Shown here piece by piece: positions 1 to 9,110 of a stretch of DNA of 64,000 bases. Position 1 is the first letter of the stretch; every line of letters begins with the position of its first letter. Made by a program: the position numbers and the translations under genes. Source of the DNA: Flavobacterium sp. ASV13 (GTDB lineage: Bacteria; Bacteroidota; Bacteroidia; Flavobacteriales; Flavobacteriaceae); NCBI RefSeq assembly GCF_000745775.1, contig NZ_JQJY01000005.1, forward strand, positions 124,001 through 188,000, given 5' to 3'. Below the pieces are notes generated by a model that was not told the origin of the DNA, did not search any database, and saw only the letters and a list, made by a program, of their open reading frames with translations.

Positions 1-1091
1 CTGCATTTATTGATTTTGAAAATCAAATTACAGAAAAACTAAATTTCAGATACGGACTACGCTATAGCATGTTTTATCGTTTAGGTTCAGAAGAAATCAG
101 TACTTATGAAAATGGTCAGGCTGTTGTTTTTAATCCGCTCTATAATATTTATCAGGAAGGAACTCCAACGGGAACAATTTCTTATGGAAAAGGAAAGAAG
201 ATAAGCAGTTTCAACAATTTTGAACCTAGAGCCGCTTTGTCTTATGCTTTTAATGATAACACTTCGATTAAGGCAAGCTACAACAGAATGGCGCAATACA
301 TTCATATTTTATCAAATACGCAATCTCCGCTGCCAATGAGCATCTGGACACCGAGCGGGCCTTTTACAAAACCGCAAATGCTGGATCAGTATGCAATGGG
401 TTATTTTAAAAATTTCAAAGACGGCGATTATTCTTTTGAAGGAGAATTATTTTATAAGAATGTCCAAAACCGAATTGACTATATTGATGGAGCCGATGTT
501 TTGGCCAACAACAATATTGAACAGGTTATCCTGAATGGAAAAGCCAGATCATACGGAATGGAATTATTGCTTAGAAAAAACACAGGAAATTTTACCGGAT
601 GGATTTCTTATACTTTATCACGCGCCGAACAAAAAACACCGGGAAGAACTCCTGAAGAACCGGGGATCGCAAACGGTGACTGGTATTTATCTGGATATGA
701 CAAACTGCATAATTTAAGCGTTGTTGGAAGTTATGAATTCAGTCCAAAATGGTCATTTAATGGAAATTTTACTTTGCAATCAGGTCAGCCGGTAACGTAT
801 GCTAATGGCTATTATGAATTTGGCGGTATTCATGTTCCTAATTATTCTTTGAGAAACGAAAACCGACTTCCTCTTTTCCACCACCTTGATGTCGCTGCAA
901 CTTATACGCCAAAACCAGAAAAAAAGAAAGGATGGCAAAGCTATTGGGTATTTAGTATTTATAATATCTACAACCGAAAAAATGCTGCTTCAATGAATTT
1001 CACCACAAATGAAGATACCGGACTTAATGAAACCCGAAGGCTATCGATCTTCGGAATTGTCCCTGGGGTTTCTTATAATTTTAAATTTTAA
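1..1091 (+). CDS. TonB-dependent receptor, C-terminal part (cut by window start)
   Basis: The reading frame is open from base 3, so the gene begins outside the window. About 360 residues remain. They read as the strand-rich beta-barrel of an outer-membrane TonB-dependent receptor: alternating aromatic strands, a conserved 'GYDKLHNLSV' segment, and the ending GVSYNFKF with the terminal aromatic residue typical of outer-membrane barrels. No plug or TonB box is visible because the N-terminus is missing. The next gene, a DUF4249 lipoprotein, starts 4 bp after the stop; such receptor/DUF4249 pairs are common in Bacteroidota and suggest one transcription unit. The substrate cannot be told from this part. 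Confidence 0.85.
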   Translation, partial: AFIDFENQITEKLNFRYGLRYSMFYRLGSEEISTYENGQAVVFNPLYNIYQEGTPTGTISYGKGKKISSFNNFEPRAALSYAFNDNTSIKASYNRMAQYIHILSNTQSPLPMSIWTPSGPFTKPQMLDQYAMGYFKNFKDGDYSFEGELFYKNVQNRIDYIDGADVLANNNIEQVILNGKARSYGMELLLRKNTGNFTGWISYTLSRAEQKTPGRTPEEPGIANGDWYLSGYDKLHNLSVVGSYEFSPKWSFNGNFTLQSGQPVTYANGYYEFGGIHVPNYSLRNENRLPLFHHLDVAATYTPKPEKKKGWQSYWVFSIYNIYNRKNAASMNFTTNEDTGLNETRRLSIFGIVPGVSYNFKF

Positions 1092-1095
1092 TGCG

Positions 1096-1935
1096 ATGAA
1101 TAAATTAAAAAAATATAACGTCATGAATAGAGCATTGGCCTTTATAAGTCTGATTTTGGTTTTGATTTTCAGTTCCTGCGAAGATGTTGTAAATCTGGAT
1201 TTAGAAACCGGTGAGACCCAAATTGTAATCGATGCTGAAATTGTCTGGAAAAAAGGAACTGCCGGAAATGAGCAAACGATAAAAATCAGCAAAACAGCTC
1301 CTTATTACAACGGCTCAACGCCAAAAGTTTCTGGAGCACAAGTTCGAGTGGAAAACAGCAATGGCGATGTTTTTACTTTTACAGAAACGGCGGCTGGAGT
1401 TTACAAGTGCACTAATTTTGTTCCAGTCATCAACATGGATTATAAATTATTTGTTCAGGCCGAAGGACAAAATTTTACTGCTGTAGAAAAACTGACTTCA
1501 GTAACGCCAATTGATAAAGTAGAGCAAAAAATTGTTCCTGATTTTGGTGGAGAAGATGTAATCGAAGTTACTTTTTATTACAAAGACCCCGCAGATCAAG
1601 TCAATTTTTATTTAACCGATTATCAAAGCGAGTTTCTAATATTTCCGGAATATGAAATAACAAATGATGATTTTTATAATGGAAATGAAATCAGCACAAG
1701 ATATTCGCATGAAGATATGAAGCCTGGAAATACTTTAAACATTTTACATCGAGGTATTTCTAAAAACTTTTTTAATTATATGAAGTTAATTTTAGACGCT
1801 TCAAACTCAAATCCGTTTCAGGTTCCGCCGGGGAATATTAGAGGAAATATTGTCAATACAAACAATGCTAATAACTATGCATTGGGCTATTTTAGACTTT
1901 GTGAAGCAGATGCTGTTTCTTATGTTGTGAAATAG
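1096..1935 (+). CDS. DUF4249-type lipoprotein
   Basis: This 279-residue protein has a hydrophobic leader ending in the lipobox-like 'LIFSSC', so it is probably an outer-membrane lipoprotein. Residues after the cysteine ('EDVVNLDLETGETQIVIDAEI') match my memory of the start of DUF4249 proteins, which accompany TonB-dependent receptors. I chose ATG 1096 because the longer in-frame extension runs inside the receptor gene and would bury the signal peptide. It lies 4 bp after the receptor and is followed by a strong terminator. The family has no known enzymatic role; a surface accessory to the receptor is inferred. At 279 residues it looks a little short for the family. Confidence 0.8.
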   Translation: MNKLKKYNVMNRALAFISLILVLIFSSCEDVVNLDLETGETQIVIDAEIVWKKGTAGNEQTIKISKTAPYYNGSTPKVSGAQVRVENSNGDVFTFTETAAGVYKCTNFVPVINMDYKLFVQAEGQNFTAVEKLTSVTPIDKVEQKIVPDFGGEDVIEVTFYYKDPADQVNFYLTDYQSEFLIFPEYEITNDDFYNGNEISTRYSHEDMKPGNTLNILHRGISKNFFNYMKLILDASNSNPFQVPPGNIRGNIVNTNNANNYALGYFRLCEADAVSYVVK

Positions 1936-1953
1936 ATTATTTTACAAAAACAC

Positions 1954-1984
1954 AAAACCCTTAACTTTCATGTTAAGGGTTTTT
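1954..1984. terminator. Bidirectional Rho-independent terminator
   Basis: A perfect 12-bp stem (AAAACCCTTAAC with GTTAAGGGTTTT) around a 6-nt loop. It lies between two convergent genes, so it probably serves both the DUF4249 gene and the nucleosidase gene. Confidence 0.9.
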
Positions 1985-1988
1985 ATAT

Positions 1989-2573
1989 TTAAATCAATCC
2001 TAAAATTTTTCCGTAAGCTATTGCAGCTTTATGAACCTGAATCGTCCAATCTTCTGCTGCATTATCATCGGCTCCGTCAGAAATATATTTAAGGCATAAA
2101 AACGGAATATTTTCTTTCATTGCAATCATCGCCAAAGCATAAGCTTCCATATCTACAACATTATAGGCATCAGAAGAATGCTCCATTTCAAAATTATCGC
2201 CAGTTCCGCAAACACCTTCCTGAAGGTTATCCATCAGCAAACCATATTCTAAAACTGTAGGCAAACCCGATAATGGTGTTTCATATAATGCAAAACCTAA
2301 GCCTCGAACGTCCATATCTCGTTGCACAAATTTGGTACAACAAATTACATCACCTTTTTGAAAATTGCTACTTCCTGCCGATCCTAAATTTATAATTATT
2401 GAAGGTCTTTTATTTTGAATTGCTTTTGACAATTCATAAGCTGCATTCACTTTTCCGATTCCAGTAAATACAACATTATTTTCTTTAAAAACTTCTGCTG
2501 CTTCAGATTCAAGAGCAAAACAGAATAATATATCTTCATCGGCAAAAGATTCCGTTTGATTAATTTTTATCAT
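1989..2573 (-). CDS. Nucleosidase/phosphorylase-family protein (MTAN/PNP-like)
   Basis: This 194-residue protein belongs to the nucleoside phosphorylase/nucleosidase fold. Visible marks are 'FTGIGKVNAAYELSKAI', 'INLGSAGS' (the Gly-rich ribose/phosphate-site loop), 'VVDMEAYALAMIA' (the Met-Glu that contacts ribose in 5'-methylthioadenosine/S-adenosylhomocysteine nucleosidase), and 'KYISDGADD' (the catalytic Asp region, S-D). It is shorter than typical MTA/SAH nucleosidase (about 230). It would cleave a purine nucleoside, perhaps as part of methylthioadenosine or SAH recycling, but the exact substrate is not determined. It is a single gene, convergent with the DUF4249 gene and upstream-adjacent to the MgtC gene on the same strand. 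Confidence 0.75.
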   Translation of the reverse strand: MIKINQTESFADEDILFCFALESEAAEVFKENNVVFTGIGKVNAAYELSKAIQNKRPSIIINLGSAGSSNFQKGDVICCTKFVQRDMDVRGLGFALYETPLSGLPTVLEYGLLMDNLQEGVCGTGDNFEMEHSSDAYNVVDMEAYALAMIAMKENIPFLCLKYISDGADDNAAEDWTIQVHKAAIAYGKILGLI

Positions 2574-2639
2574 GAGAGATTTTAATTTCAGGTCGCAAAA
2601 ATACGTTTAAAATTGTTTTTACAAGAAGAATTATTTATG

Positions 2640-3269
2640 TCACAAAATCAATTCTTCAAAAATTGGATCCTGCAAAAGTGCTGCCGAAAGCGATTCCATT
2701 GAATGTTTGGAAGCATGTACTTGCCATTCTAAAGTTATATGATCCAGATTACGACGTTGAACAATAAGCTTTGACTGTACCTTAAAATCCGAAAATAATT
2801 CTTTACATCTTTTATAACCATCATCTGTGCGCTTAAAGGTAATACGGAGTACTTTATGTTCATTGCTGATATCAATTTTATCTTGAAGAAATGTAAGAAG
2901 CGTTAAAATCAAAAGAATCATCAATGCAGCGCAGGCCGAAGCAAAATAATAACCCGCTCCTACTCCCATACTCACAGCCGCTACTGACCAAATTGTTGCC
3001 GCAGTTGTAATCCCGCTAACATGACTGTCTGACCTAAAAATTACTCCGGCACATAAAAACCCTAAACCAGTTACAATGTTTGAAGCAATTCGGTCTGCGT
3101 TTCCAGGTCCGCCAATCCATTGAGACATAAATGTAAAGAAACAAGCACCCACAGAAATCATTATAGTGGTACGAAGACCTGCCGCTTTTCCTCTATATTC
3201 CCTTTCAGCACCAATTAAAGCTCCCCAAAATGCAGCTAAAAGCAATCTTATGACAATTTCTACTTCCAT
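2640..3269 (-). CDS. MgtC/SapB family inner-membrane protein
   Basis: This 209-residue protein has the MgtC-type N-terminus: 'RLLLAAFWGALIGAEREYRGKAAGLRTT' gives the conserved G-A-E-R-E...K-A-G-L-R-T motif, followed by 'VGACFFTFMSQW', 'IVTGLGFLCAGVIFR' and 'GITTAATIWSVAAVSMGVGAGYY'. About four to five membrane segments lie in the first 140 residues. A soluble C-terminal domain of about 65 residues follows. MgtC proteins are linked to magnesium starvation and, in some pathogens, to control of ATP synthase; the role here is unknown. It stands alone on the minus strand, downstream of the GH2 pseudogene. Confidence 0.85.
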   Translation of the reverse strand: MEVEIVIRLLLAAFWGALIGAEREYRGKAAGLRTTIMISVGACFFTFMSQWIGGPGNADRIASNIVTGLGFLCAGVIFRSDSHVSGITTAATIWSVAAVSMGVGAGYYFASACAALMILLILTLLTFLQDKIDISNEHKVLRITFKRTDDGYKRCKELFSDFKVQSKLIVQRRNLDHITLEWQVHASKHSMESLSAALLQDPIFEELIL

Positions 3270-3308
3270 TTAAATTGTATTTTTCAGTTAAAATTACGCA
3301 AAAAACAC

Positions 3309-3343
3309 AAAACCTTCAAAATCAAAATGACTCTGAAGGTTTT
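3309..3343 (-). terminator. Rho-independent terminator after the GH2 gene
   Basis: Ten-bp stem (AAAACCTTCA with TGAAGGTTTT), 15-nt loop. It lies about 20 bp past the GH2 stop on the minus strand and is followed on that strand by a T-rich run. Confidence 0.65.
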
Positions 3344-3363
3344 TAACTTTTTAGAAAATGTTC

Positions 3364-5184
3364 TTAATTATTCTTGTATTCTTTTTCCTTTTGGGCATAC
3401 CAATCTTTCATAACATAAAAAGCTTTCTTTTTTATTCCGTTGCTTGAAATTAAACCTTTTCGATTAAAGAAATCCTGAATGTTTGGCAATTGTCTTCTTG
3501 GTGATCTGAAATCAACCAAAATCCACGGCGAAACTCCCGCCAAACCTTCAATGCGATTGAACATTTGAGTATTCTGAATATACAATTCTTCCTGATATTC
3601 TTCGTTCCAACGCTCTTTCTTGTCGCCATGCAAACCTTGTAAAGCTTCACCTCCAAATTCACTCACAATAACGGGTTTGTTATATGGAATTACCCATTGC
3701 ATGTCTTTGCAAGATTCGTTTGTTCCTCTGTACCAGCCTAAATATTGGTTAAAACTTACAATGTCAACATATTCATTCATATTATCCTGAAGTGTATTGA
3801 TGTTGTTTGGGCTTTTGGTTACTTACATCGCCATACTGATTAATCGGGAATTATCTTGTGTACGCGCATATTTTGCTAATTTACTCAAGAAGACATCTCT
3901 GTCATCGCCGTGAGGAGTTTCGTTTGCGATAGACCAAATTACGATTCCGCAACGATTTTTATCTCTGTAAATCATATCATGCAATTGATGTTCTGCATTT
4001 TCATAAGTAGCTGGATTTGTCCATGAAATCGTCCAGTAAACTGGAACTTCTGACCAAATCATCAATCCCATTTTTTCGGCTTCTTTTACCATATTTTCAT
4101 TGTGTGGATAATGCGCTAAACGAACATAATTGCAACCTAATTCTTTTGCCCATGTCAACAAAGTATGAGCATCTTCTGTAGACCAGGCTCTTCCGGACCT
4201 GAACGGTGCTTCTTCATGAATACTTATTCCTCGCAAAAAGACTTTTTTACCGTTTAACAAAATTTCTTTTCCTTTTGTTTCAATAGTTCTAAAGCCAATT
4301 TTATCCGCAATATTTTCATCCGCTTTGCTGATTGTTACTTCATATAATTTTGGATTTTCAGAAGTCCATAAAACTGGATTCGCTTTTAATTCAAAATAAG
4401 CCATTCCTTTGGCATCAGTTTTTACCTCTTTTTTGATTTTCAATTCGGGAATAGAAATCGAAACCGACTGATTTATCGCTTCACTATTCATCTTTACCCA
4501 ACCCGAAATTTTTCCTTTTTCTTTTTTATCTAATTGGATCAAATAATCTTCGATATAAGTATTTGGAACTTGGGCTAAATTTACGTCTCTTGTAATTCCA
4601 CCATAATTCCACCAATCCATATTTACAGTTGGAACATTATCTTTATGACGTTTATTATCGACTTTAACAACAACGAAATTATTTCCGTCAACCAATAAAT
4701 TTGTCACATCAAAATTAAAAGGCGTATAACCGCCAATGTGAGTTCCGGCTAATTTTCCGTTTACATAAACTTTTGCATCATAGTTAACCGCCCCAAAGTG
4801 AAGAATCCCTTTGCTGTTTGCATCTTTTTTATAATTAAAGTCTTTTTGAAACCAAACTGTCCCTTCATAAAAAAACAATCTTTCGTCCTTCGAATTCCAG
4901 TCTGACGGAATATCCATAACAGCTGAAGTTGCAAAATTATATTCTGACAATTCTGAAGTATTGAACTTTTTGTTTTCAAAAAAACCATTGTCTTTTAAAG
5001 GCATCAAACGATAATCATAATATCCATTTTCAAGCGGATCTACGATGTAATGCCATTTTCCGTTTAAATTAATATTATCTCTTGCCGAAATATTAGACAA
5101 TAATGGTACTTCCTGCGCTATTGTTTTTCCAATAAACAAAAAAGCAAAACACAGCATTATAATTTTTCTCATAACTAAAAACAT
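3364..5184 (-). pseudogene. Glycoside hydrolase family 2 (beta-glucuronidase/beta-galactosidase-like), split by an in-frame TAA
   Basis: Two open frames on the minus strand (5184-3823 and 3780-3364) are in the same frame, separated only by TAA at 3825-3823 and 14 sense codons. Joined they give about 605 residues, the normal length of beta-glucuronidase. The upstream part carries a signal peptide (likely true start at ATG 5172, 'MRKIIMLCFAFLFIGKTIAQ'), the GH2 sugar-binding domain, the immunoglobulin-like domain and the barrel start, including the acid/base Glu in 'SIANETPHGDD' (about residue 422). The nucleophile Glu in 'VIVSEFGGEALQG' is in the downstream part. Neither part alone can be active. 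A single G-to-T change (GAA to TAA) would explain it. Sequencing error or true decay cannot be separated here. Substrate unproven. Confidence 0.85.
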
Positions 5185-5649
5185 TTATTTTTTTCGAAAT
5201 TCTTAACTGCTAAAGTTAAATTTTTATTATAAAAATTAGGGTTACAAAAGTTCAGATTTTTTTCAAAACACCTCATCAAATACTTATCAATTATACGCTA
5301 AAAACTGCCTTTTAATGCATTTTGAGCTAGATATTATTATTTTTTCTAAAAATCTAATGATTCTAAAGGTTTGCTTTTCCTTATAAAACTGAAATTTTAC
5401 TTTTTATCTTTTTTTTAAATACCTTTTCTATATTATTTACCCTAAATGTTTAAACGCAAATGCAAAATTTTTAATAATAAAGTTTTTTTTCGTTTTCAAA
5501 ATCACTAACTTGTTTATGCTTAAGAACATTACACAATAAATTTCTTGTTTACACGCTTGTATTCTATATTTCTAAAAGCAAATTAAAATTTCCCCCAAAA
5601 CAATTTTACTGAAGGCACTTATTTTATTGTAATTAAAAAAAATAAAACT
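5185..5649. other. AT-rich intergenic region
   Basis: About 465 bp between divergent GH2 and GH130 genes. It is very AT-rich with runs of A and T and holds no open frame I would defend. It must contain the promoters of both genes, but I found no convincing TTG-N17-TAnnTTTG match. Confidence 0.5.
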
Positions 5650-7116
5650 ATGCGAGTATCCGTTATCCGAAAAAACATAAAATTTACCCCAGATTCTAGA
5701 AGAGTTGTTGCCCGATATTTTATGAATGGCGACGAGCGAACCCAGCAGATGGTAATTCGGATAATGTCACTTGATGAAAAACAAGTTTATGAAACACTCG
5801 AGCAGACACTTCGTGAATTTGCGAGAAGACACCGAAATATTTCGGCCATATTTTTTCGACACTGCGAACTAATAAAACCGCTGATTGAAGCCATGCAAAT
5901 TGATTATGAAGGTATGTCGTTAAATCGAAAAATGCTTATAGGTTCCTATTGTACTATGGAATATGCAATCGAATCTGCCGCCATTTTTAATCCTTCAATT
6001 ATAGAAGATTTTGATCAGTCTGGACTTGAAATTGGCGAAAAACGAATTATTATTTCGTTTAGAGCAACCGGAGAAGGACATATTTCTTCTATCGTTTTTA
6101 GAAGAGGAATTCTCGACAAAGACAATAATTTACAGATAATGAAAATTGGCAATCAAATTGATAAAGCCGAAATTGAACATAAAACCTTATTGAACAAAGA
6201 ACGATTTCTGACGAAATTGTCTGAAATGCATACCTCAAACAAATACATCGACCAAATTATGCAGGATTTACCAGATGCATTTGAGTTTGTTGTTTTGAAA
6301 AATATGGTTAATACCGCTTTAAGTGACCCTTCGATTCGTCAGGAAAGAAGAACTGCATTAGAGGAAATAATCTGGCTTGCCAATTCTTTTTATGATGTTC
6401 AGTTCAGTCACGATTCAGATATTACAGAACGTGTCATTTTTCCAATTTCTGATTCCGAAAGCCGAGGTATCGAAGATGCACGTTTTGTCCGTTTTACAGA
6501 TGATGATGGTTCTTCTCGTGTTATGGCAACTTATACCGCATACAACGGACATGCGATTTTACCAAAACTGATTTTGACCGAAGACTTTTATAGTTTTAGA
6601 GTATTGCCTTTACATGGTGATGGTGCACAAAACAAAAATTTAGCTTTATTCCCAAAAAAAATAAAAGGCAAATATGCGATGCTTGCCCGAATTGATGGCG
6701 TCAACAATTACCTTATGTACTCCGAAAGAGCAACGCAATGGAACAATCCGATTTTATTGCAGGAACCAAAATATACTTGGGAATTTACACAAATTGGAAA
6801 CTGCGGATCACCACTCTGGACAGATGAAGGCTGGCTTGTAATTACACATGGCGTTGGAGCAATGAGACGCTATTGTATCGGGGCTTCCCTTTTTGATTTA
6901 GATGATCCTTCAAAAGAAATTGGAAGACTCCGCGAACCATTGCTTGCACCATTAGAAGATGAACGAGAAGGCTATGTGCCTAACGTTGTTTATTCCTGCG
7001 GTGCTATTATTCATAATAACAGCCTTATTTTGCCATATGCCGTTTCTGATTATTCTTCGACTTATGCCGTAGTCGATTTAACGGAACTGCTAGGAGCTCT
7101 TAAATATGGTCAATAA
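5650..7116 (+). CDS. GH130-family glycoside phosphorylase/hydrolase-like protein
   Basis: This 488-residue protein has the features of GH130: an N-terminal helical extension (about 1-180), then 'ISFRATGEGHISSIVFR', 'GIEDARFVRFTDDDG' (the E-D-A-R-F segment of the active site), 'KNLALFPKKIKGKYAMLARIDG', 'NCGSPLWTDEGWLVITHGVG' and a 'LLAPLEDEREGYVPNVVYSCGA' ending. Family members act on beta-1,2 or beta-1,4 mannosides, often by phosphorolysis. There is no signal peptide, so it is probably cytoplasmic. The preferred linkage is not visible. It is preceded by 465 bp of AT-rich DNA and followed by an unrelated small gene; no mannose PUL is next to it. Confidence 0.8.
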   Translation: MRVSVIRKNIKFTPDSRRVVARYFMNGDERTQQMVIRIMSLDEKQVYETLEQTLREFARRHRNISAIFFRHCELIKPLIEAMQIDYEGMSLNRKMLIGSYCTMEYAIESAAIFNPSIIEDFDQSGLEIGEKRIIISFRATGEGHISSIVFRRGILDKDNNLQIMKIGNQIDKAEIEHKTLLNKERFLTKLSEMHTSNKYIDQIMQDLPDAFEFVVLKNMVNTALSDPSIRQERRTALEEIIWLANSFYDVQFSHDSDITERVIFPISDSESRGIEDARFVRFTDDDGSSRVMATYTAYNGHAILPKLILTEDFYSFRVLPLHGDGAQNKNLALFPKKIKGKYAMLARIDGVNNYLMYSERATQWNNPILLQEPKYTWEFTQIGNCGSPLWTDEGWLVITHGVGAMRRYCIGASLFDLDDPSKEIGRLREPLLAPLEDEREGYVPNVVYSCGAIIHNNSLILPYAVSDYSSTYAVVDLTELLGALKYGQ

Positions 7117-7260
7117 ATAGTTAGTATTAGGTTTCCTAAACTTTAATCAAATCAAAAATCCACGTTAAAATCTCAATGTCATAACAGTTTTTCCGTGTAA
7201 AAAAATACTTTTGTCAAAAACCACATTTCTATTTTTAAAAGAAACGAAAAAGACATTCGT

Positions 7261-7824
7261 ATGGAAAACGAAAAATTTATTTTTTGCCTCGAAGGAGTTC
7301 CTGATGTTGATGAGGTTACAACTACCGATGTTGTTAAAAATCTGGAAGAAATTGCTATCGACCAAGGTATTTCCAGTATTCATAAAACCTGTGATACGAT
7401 TGAAGGTTTAGAAGAAAGTTTGAATACACTTTTGTATGACGATCATAATTTTAAGGATTATGAAATCATTTATTTGGTTATGCCAGGGCAGGAAAATAGC
7501 ATTTGCCTTCATGATTATTATTACAGCATCGAAGAAATAGCCGAACTTTTTGAAGGAAAAATGAAAGGAAAAATTATTCATTTTGCCAATAAAAAAAAAT
7601 TAGACCTCAACGACGATGAAGCACAATACTTTCTAGACATTACCGGCGCACGCGCTATTTCTGGCTATGGATCTTCTTATAATAAAATAGCCAGTTACAG
7701 TACAATCGATAAGGCTTTTTTTAGTCTGTATCAGGAAAATGATGATCTTACTGAAGTGGTTGAAGAATTGTACCAAAAACATTATGCACTTTGCAAATTG
7801 CTTGATTTTAGATTGTATTATTAA
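7261..7824 (+). CDS. Uncharacterised 187-residue protein (possibly DUF6642 type)
   Basis: I do not recognise a function. The protein starts 'MENEKFIFCLEGVPDVDE', is acidic, has no signal peptide or membrane segment, and contains 'YEIIYLVMPGQENSICLHDYYYSIEEIAELFEGKMKGKIIHFANKK', which looks like a strand-helix-strand core; 'ITGARAISGYG' follows. The fold impression is of a Toprim/caspase-like or TIR-like alpha/beta domain, but this is a guess. It ends 2 bp before the AraC regulator at 7827, so the two are probably cotranscribed. I recall similar proteins annotated as DUF6642; this needs a profile search. Confidence 0.7.
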   Translation: MENEKFIFCLEGVPDVDEVTTTDVVKNLEEIAIDQGISSIHKTCDTIEGLEESLNTLLYDDHNFKDYEIIYLVMPGQENSICLHDYYYSIEEIAELFEGKMKGKIIHFANKKKLDLNDDEAQYFLDITGARAISGYGSSYNKIASYSTIDKAFFSLYQENDDLTEVVEELYQKHYALCKLLDFRLYY

Positions 7825-7826
7825 AA

Positions 7827-8747
7827 ATGAAGTCAAGGTCAATTGAGAAAATAAAAACGTATACTCCAAAAGGATTTCGAGAGAAGTTTTTAGGAGAAGA
7901 CAATCCTATTCATTTACTTTTTAAATCGAATTCGGATCATTTTTTCTGTCTTGAAATTGAGGAAATGATGCATATGCAACATCCAGTTCCCCCTTCTAAA
8001 CATTCTTGCCATACCTTGATTTTTATTTCATCAGGTCAGCATGTTATGAAATTAGGATATCAGGAATATACAACCATCAATAATGAAATAATTGTGGTGC
8101 CTGCAGGCCAAATTTTCTCGCTTGATAATGTTAATAATATACACAGCGGCTATATTTGTCAATTTCATCCCGATATTCTAATTGGAAAATTCGGAAGTCG
8201 GGAAATGCTTAATGATTTTGATTTTTTAAAAATTTCAGGAAATCCAAAAACAAAATTATCTATTGATGATGTGCCTTTAATTACAACCATTTTTGACAGG
8301 CTACAAAAAGAATACACGGATACAAATCTTGCAGACTTGAATATTGTTCAAACTTATTTGATTGCCCTGTTTTATGAGATGAATAAAAACTCGGTTAAAT
8401 CTTCTAAACCTATTTCGGCTGCAGAAATCATTACTAATAAATTTAAAGAATTAATTCATCTTCATATAAAAACCCAGCATCAGGTCAATCATTATGCTTC
8501 ATTACTTAACGTTACTCCCAATCATCTAAACAAATGCGTAAAAACAGTAACTGGAAAATCTGCAGTAAAATGGATTGATGAGAACATATTATTGGAAGCC
8601 AAATATTTACTCTTTCAAACTACACTTTCTATTAACGAAATTGCAGCACAGGTTGGTCATGAAGATCAGTCTTATTTTAGCCGATTTTTCAAAAAACACG
8701 AAGGGATTTCTCCAATTCAATATCGAAAAATGATTGATAAGTCCTAA
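7827..8747 (+). CDS. AraC-family transcriptional regulator
   Basis: This 306-residue protein has an N-terminal cupin-like sensing half (about 30-170: 'HTLIFISSGQHVMKLGYQEYTTINNEIIVVPAGQIFSLD') and a C-terminal AraC DNA-binding domain (about 205-303) with two helix-turn-helices: 'VNHYASLLNVTPNHLNKCVKTVTGKSAVKWI' and 'SINEIAAQVGHEDQSYFSRFFKKHEGISPIQYR'. It is translated 2 bp after the preceding uncharacterised gene, which is the best candidate partner. The ligand and targets are not evident. Confidence 0.9.
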   Translation: MKSRSIEKIKTYTPKGFREKFLGEDNPIHLLFKSNSDHFFCLEIEEMMHMQHPVPPSKHSCHTLIFISSGQHVMKLGYQEYTTINNEIIVVPAGQIFSLDNVNNIHSGYICQFHPDILIGKFGSREMLNDFDFLKISGNPKTKLSIDDVPLITTIFDRLQKEYTDTNLADLNIVQTYLIALFYEMNKNSVKSSKPISAAEIITNKFKELIHLHIKTQHQVNHYASLLNVTPNHLNKCVKTVTGKSAVKWIDENILLEAKYLLFQTTLSINEIAAQVGHEDQSYFSRFFKKHEGISPIQYRKMIDKS

Positions 8748-8809
8748 TTATTGATTATACAATCCTAGCAATTACCAAGACATTTTTCAGAAATTTGCCC
8801 GTTCAAAAA

Positions 8810-9019
8810 ATGCAAATTATGATTTATGTATTTAAAACTTCCGTTGACAGTCCGTCAAAATTAGAATCGGCTTCGGCCTTGCTTCACAAATTATTGCCAG
8901 AAACTTTATGGAATTTTGACCTTGAAGACTGTGATAATATTTTGCGAATTGACAGTGAACACGAAATAGTCGATTTAATTTTAAACAATGGCATTTTCGA
9001 TTGTATTGAATTAGAATAA
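8810..9019 (+). CDS. Small uncharacterised protein, about 69 residues
   Basis: From ATG 8810 the product is MQIMIYVFKTSVDSPSKLES... A second ATG at 8819 (MIYVFKTSV) is equally possible, and a TTG at 8795 lengthens it by five residues. The pattern strand-helix-strand-strand ('IYVFKTSV', 'SKLESASALLHKLL', 'WNFDLEDCDNILRIDSE', 'IVDLILNNGIFDCIEL') resembles a small ferredoxin-like fold such as heavy-metal-associated domains, but it lacks the CxxC motif. It lies 62 bp after the AraC gene and is followed by a terminator. No function can be named. Confidence 0.6.
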   Translation: MQIMIYVFKTSVDSPSKLESASALLHKLLPETLWNFDLEDCDNILRIDSEHEIVDLILNNGIFDCIELE

Positions 9020-9055
9020 TTTGGCAACTTCAATAAATTTCATTTTCTATAAAAC

Positions 9056-9090
9056 AAAAAAGGGACGCAGTTTAGTGCTGCATCCCTTTT
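9056..9090. terminator. Bidirectional terminator
   Basis: An A-rich and T-rich stem around AAAGGGA-GCAG paired with CTGC-TCCCTTT, with one mismatch and a 7-nt loop, between convergent genes ending at 9019 and 9111. Confidence 0.85.
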
Positions 9091-9110
9091 CAAACTAACT
9101 ATAAAAATAT

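Noticed and set aside
87..305. Minus-strand open frame inside the TonB receptor gene
   Set aside because: Opposite-strand shadow of a clear receptor frame; composition is not protein-like.
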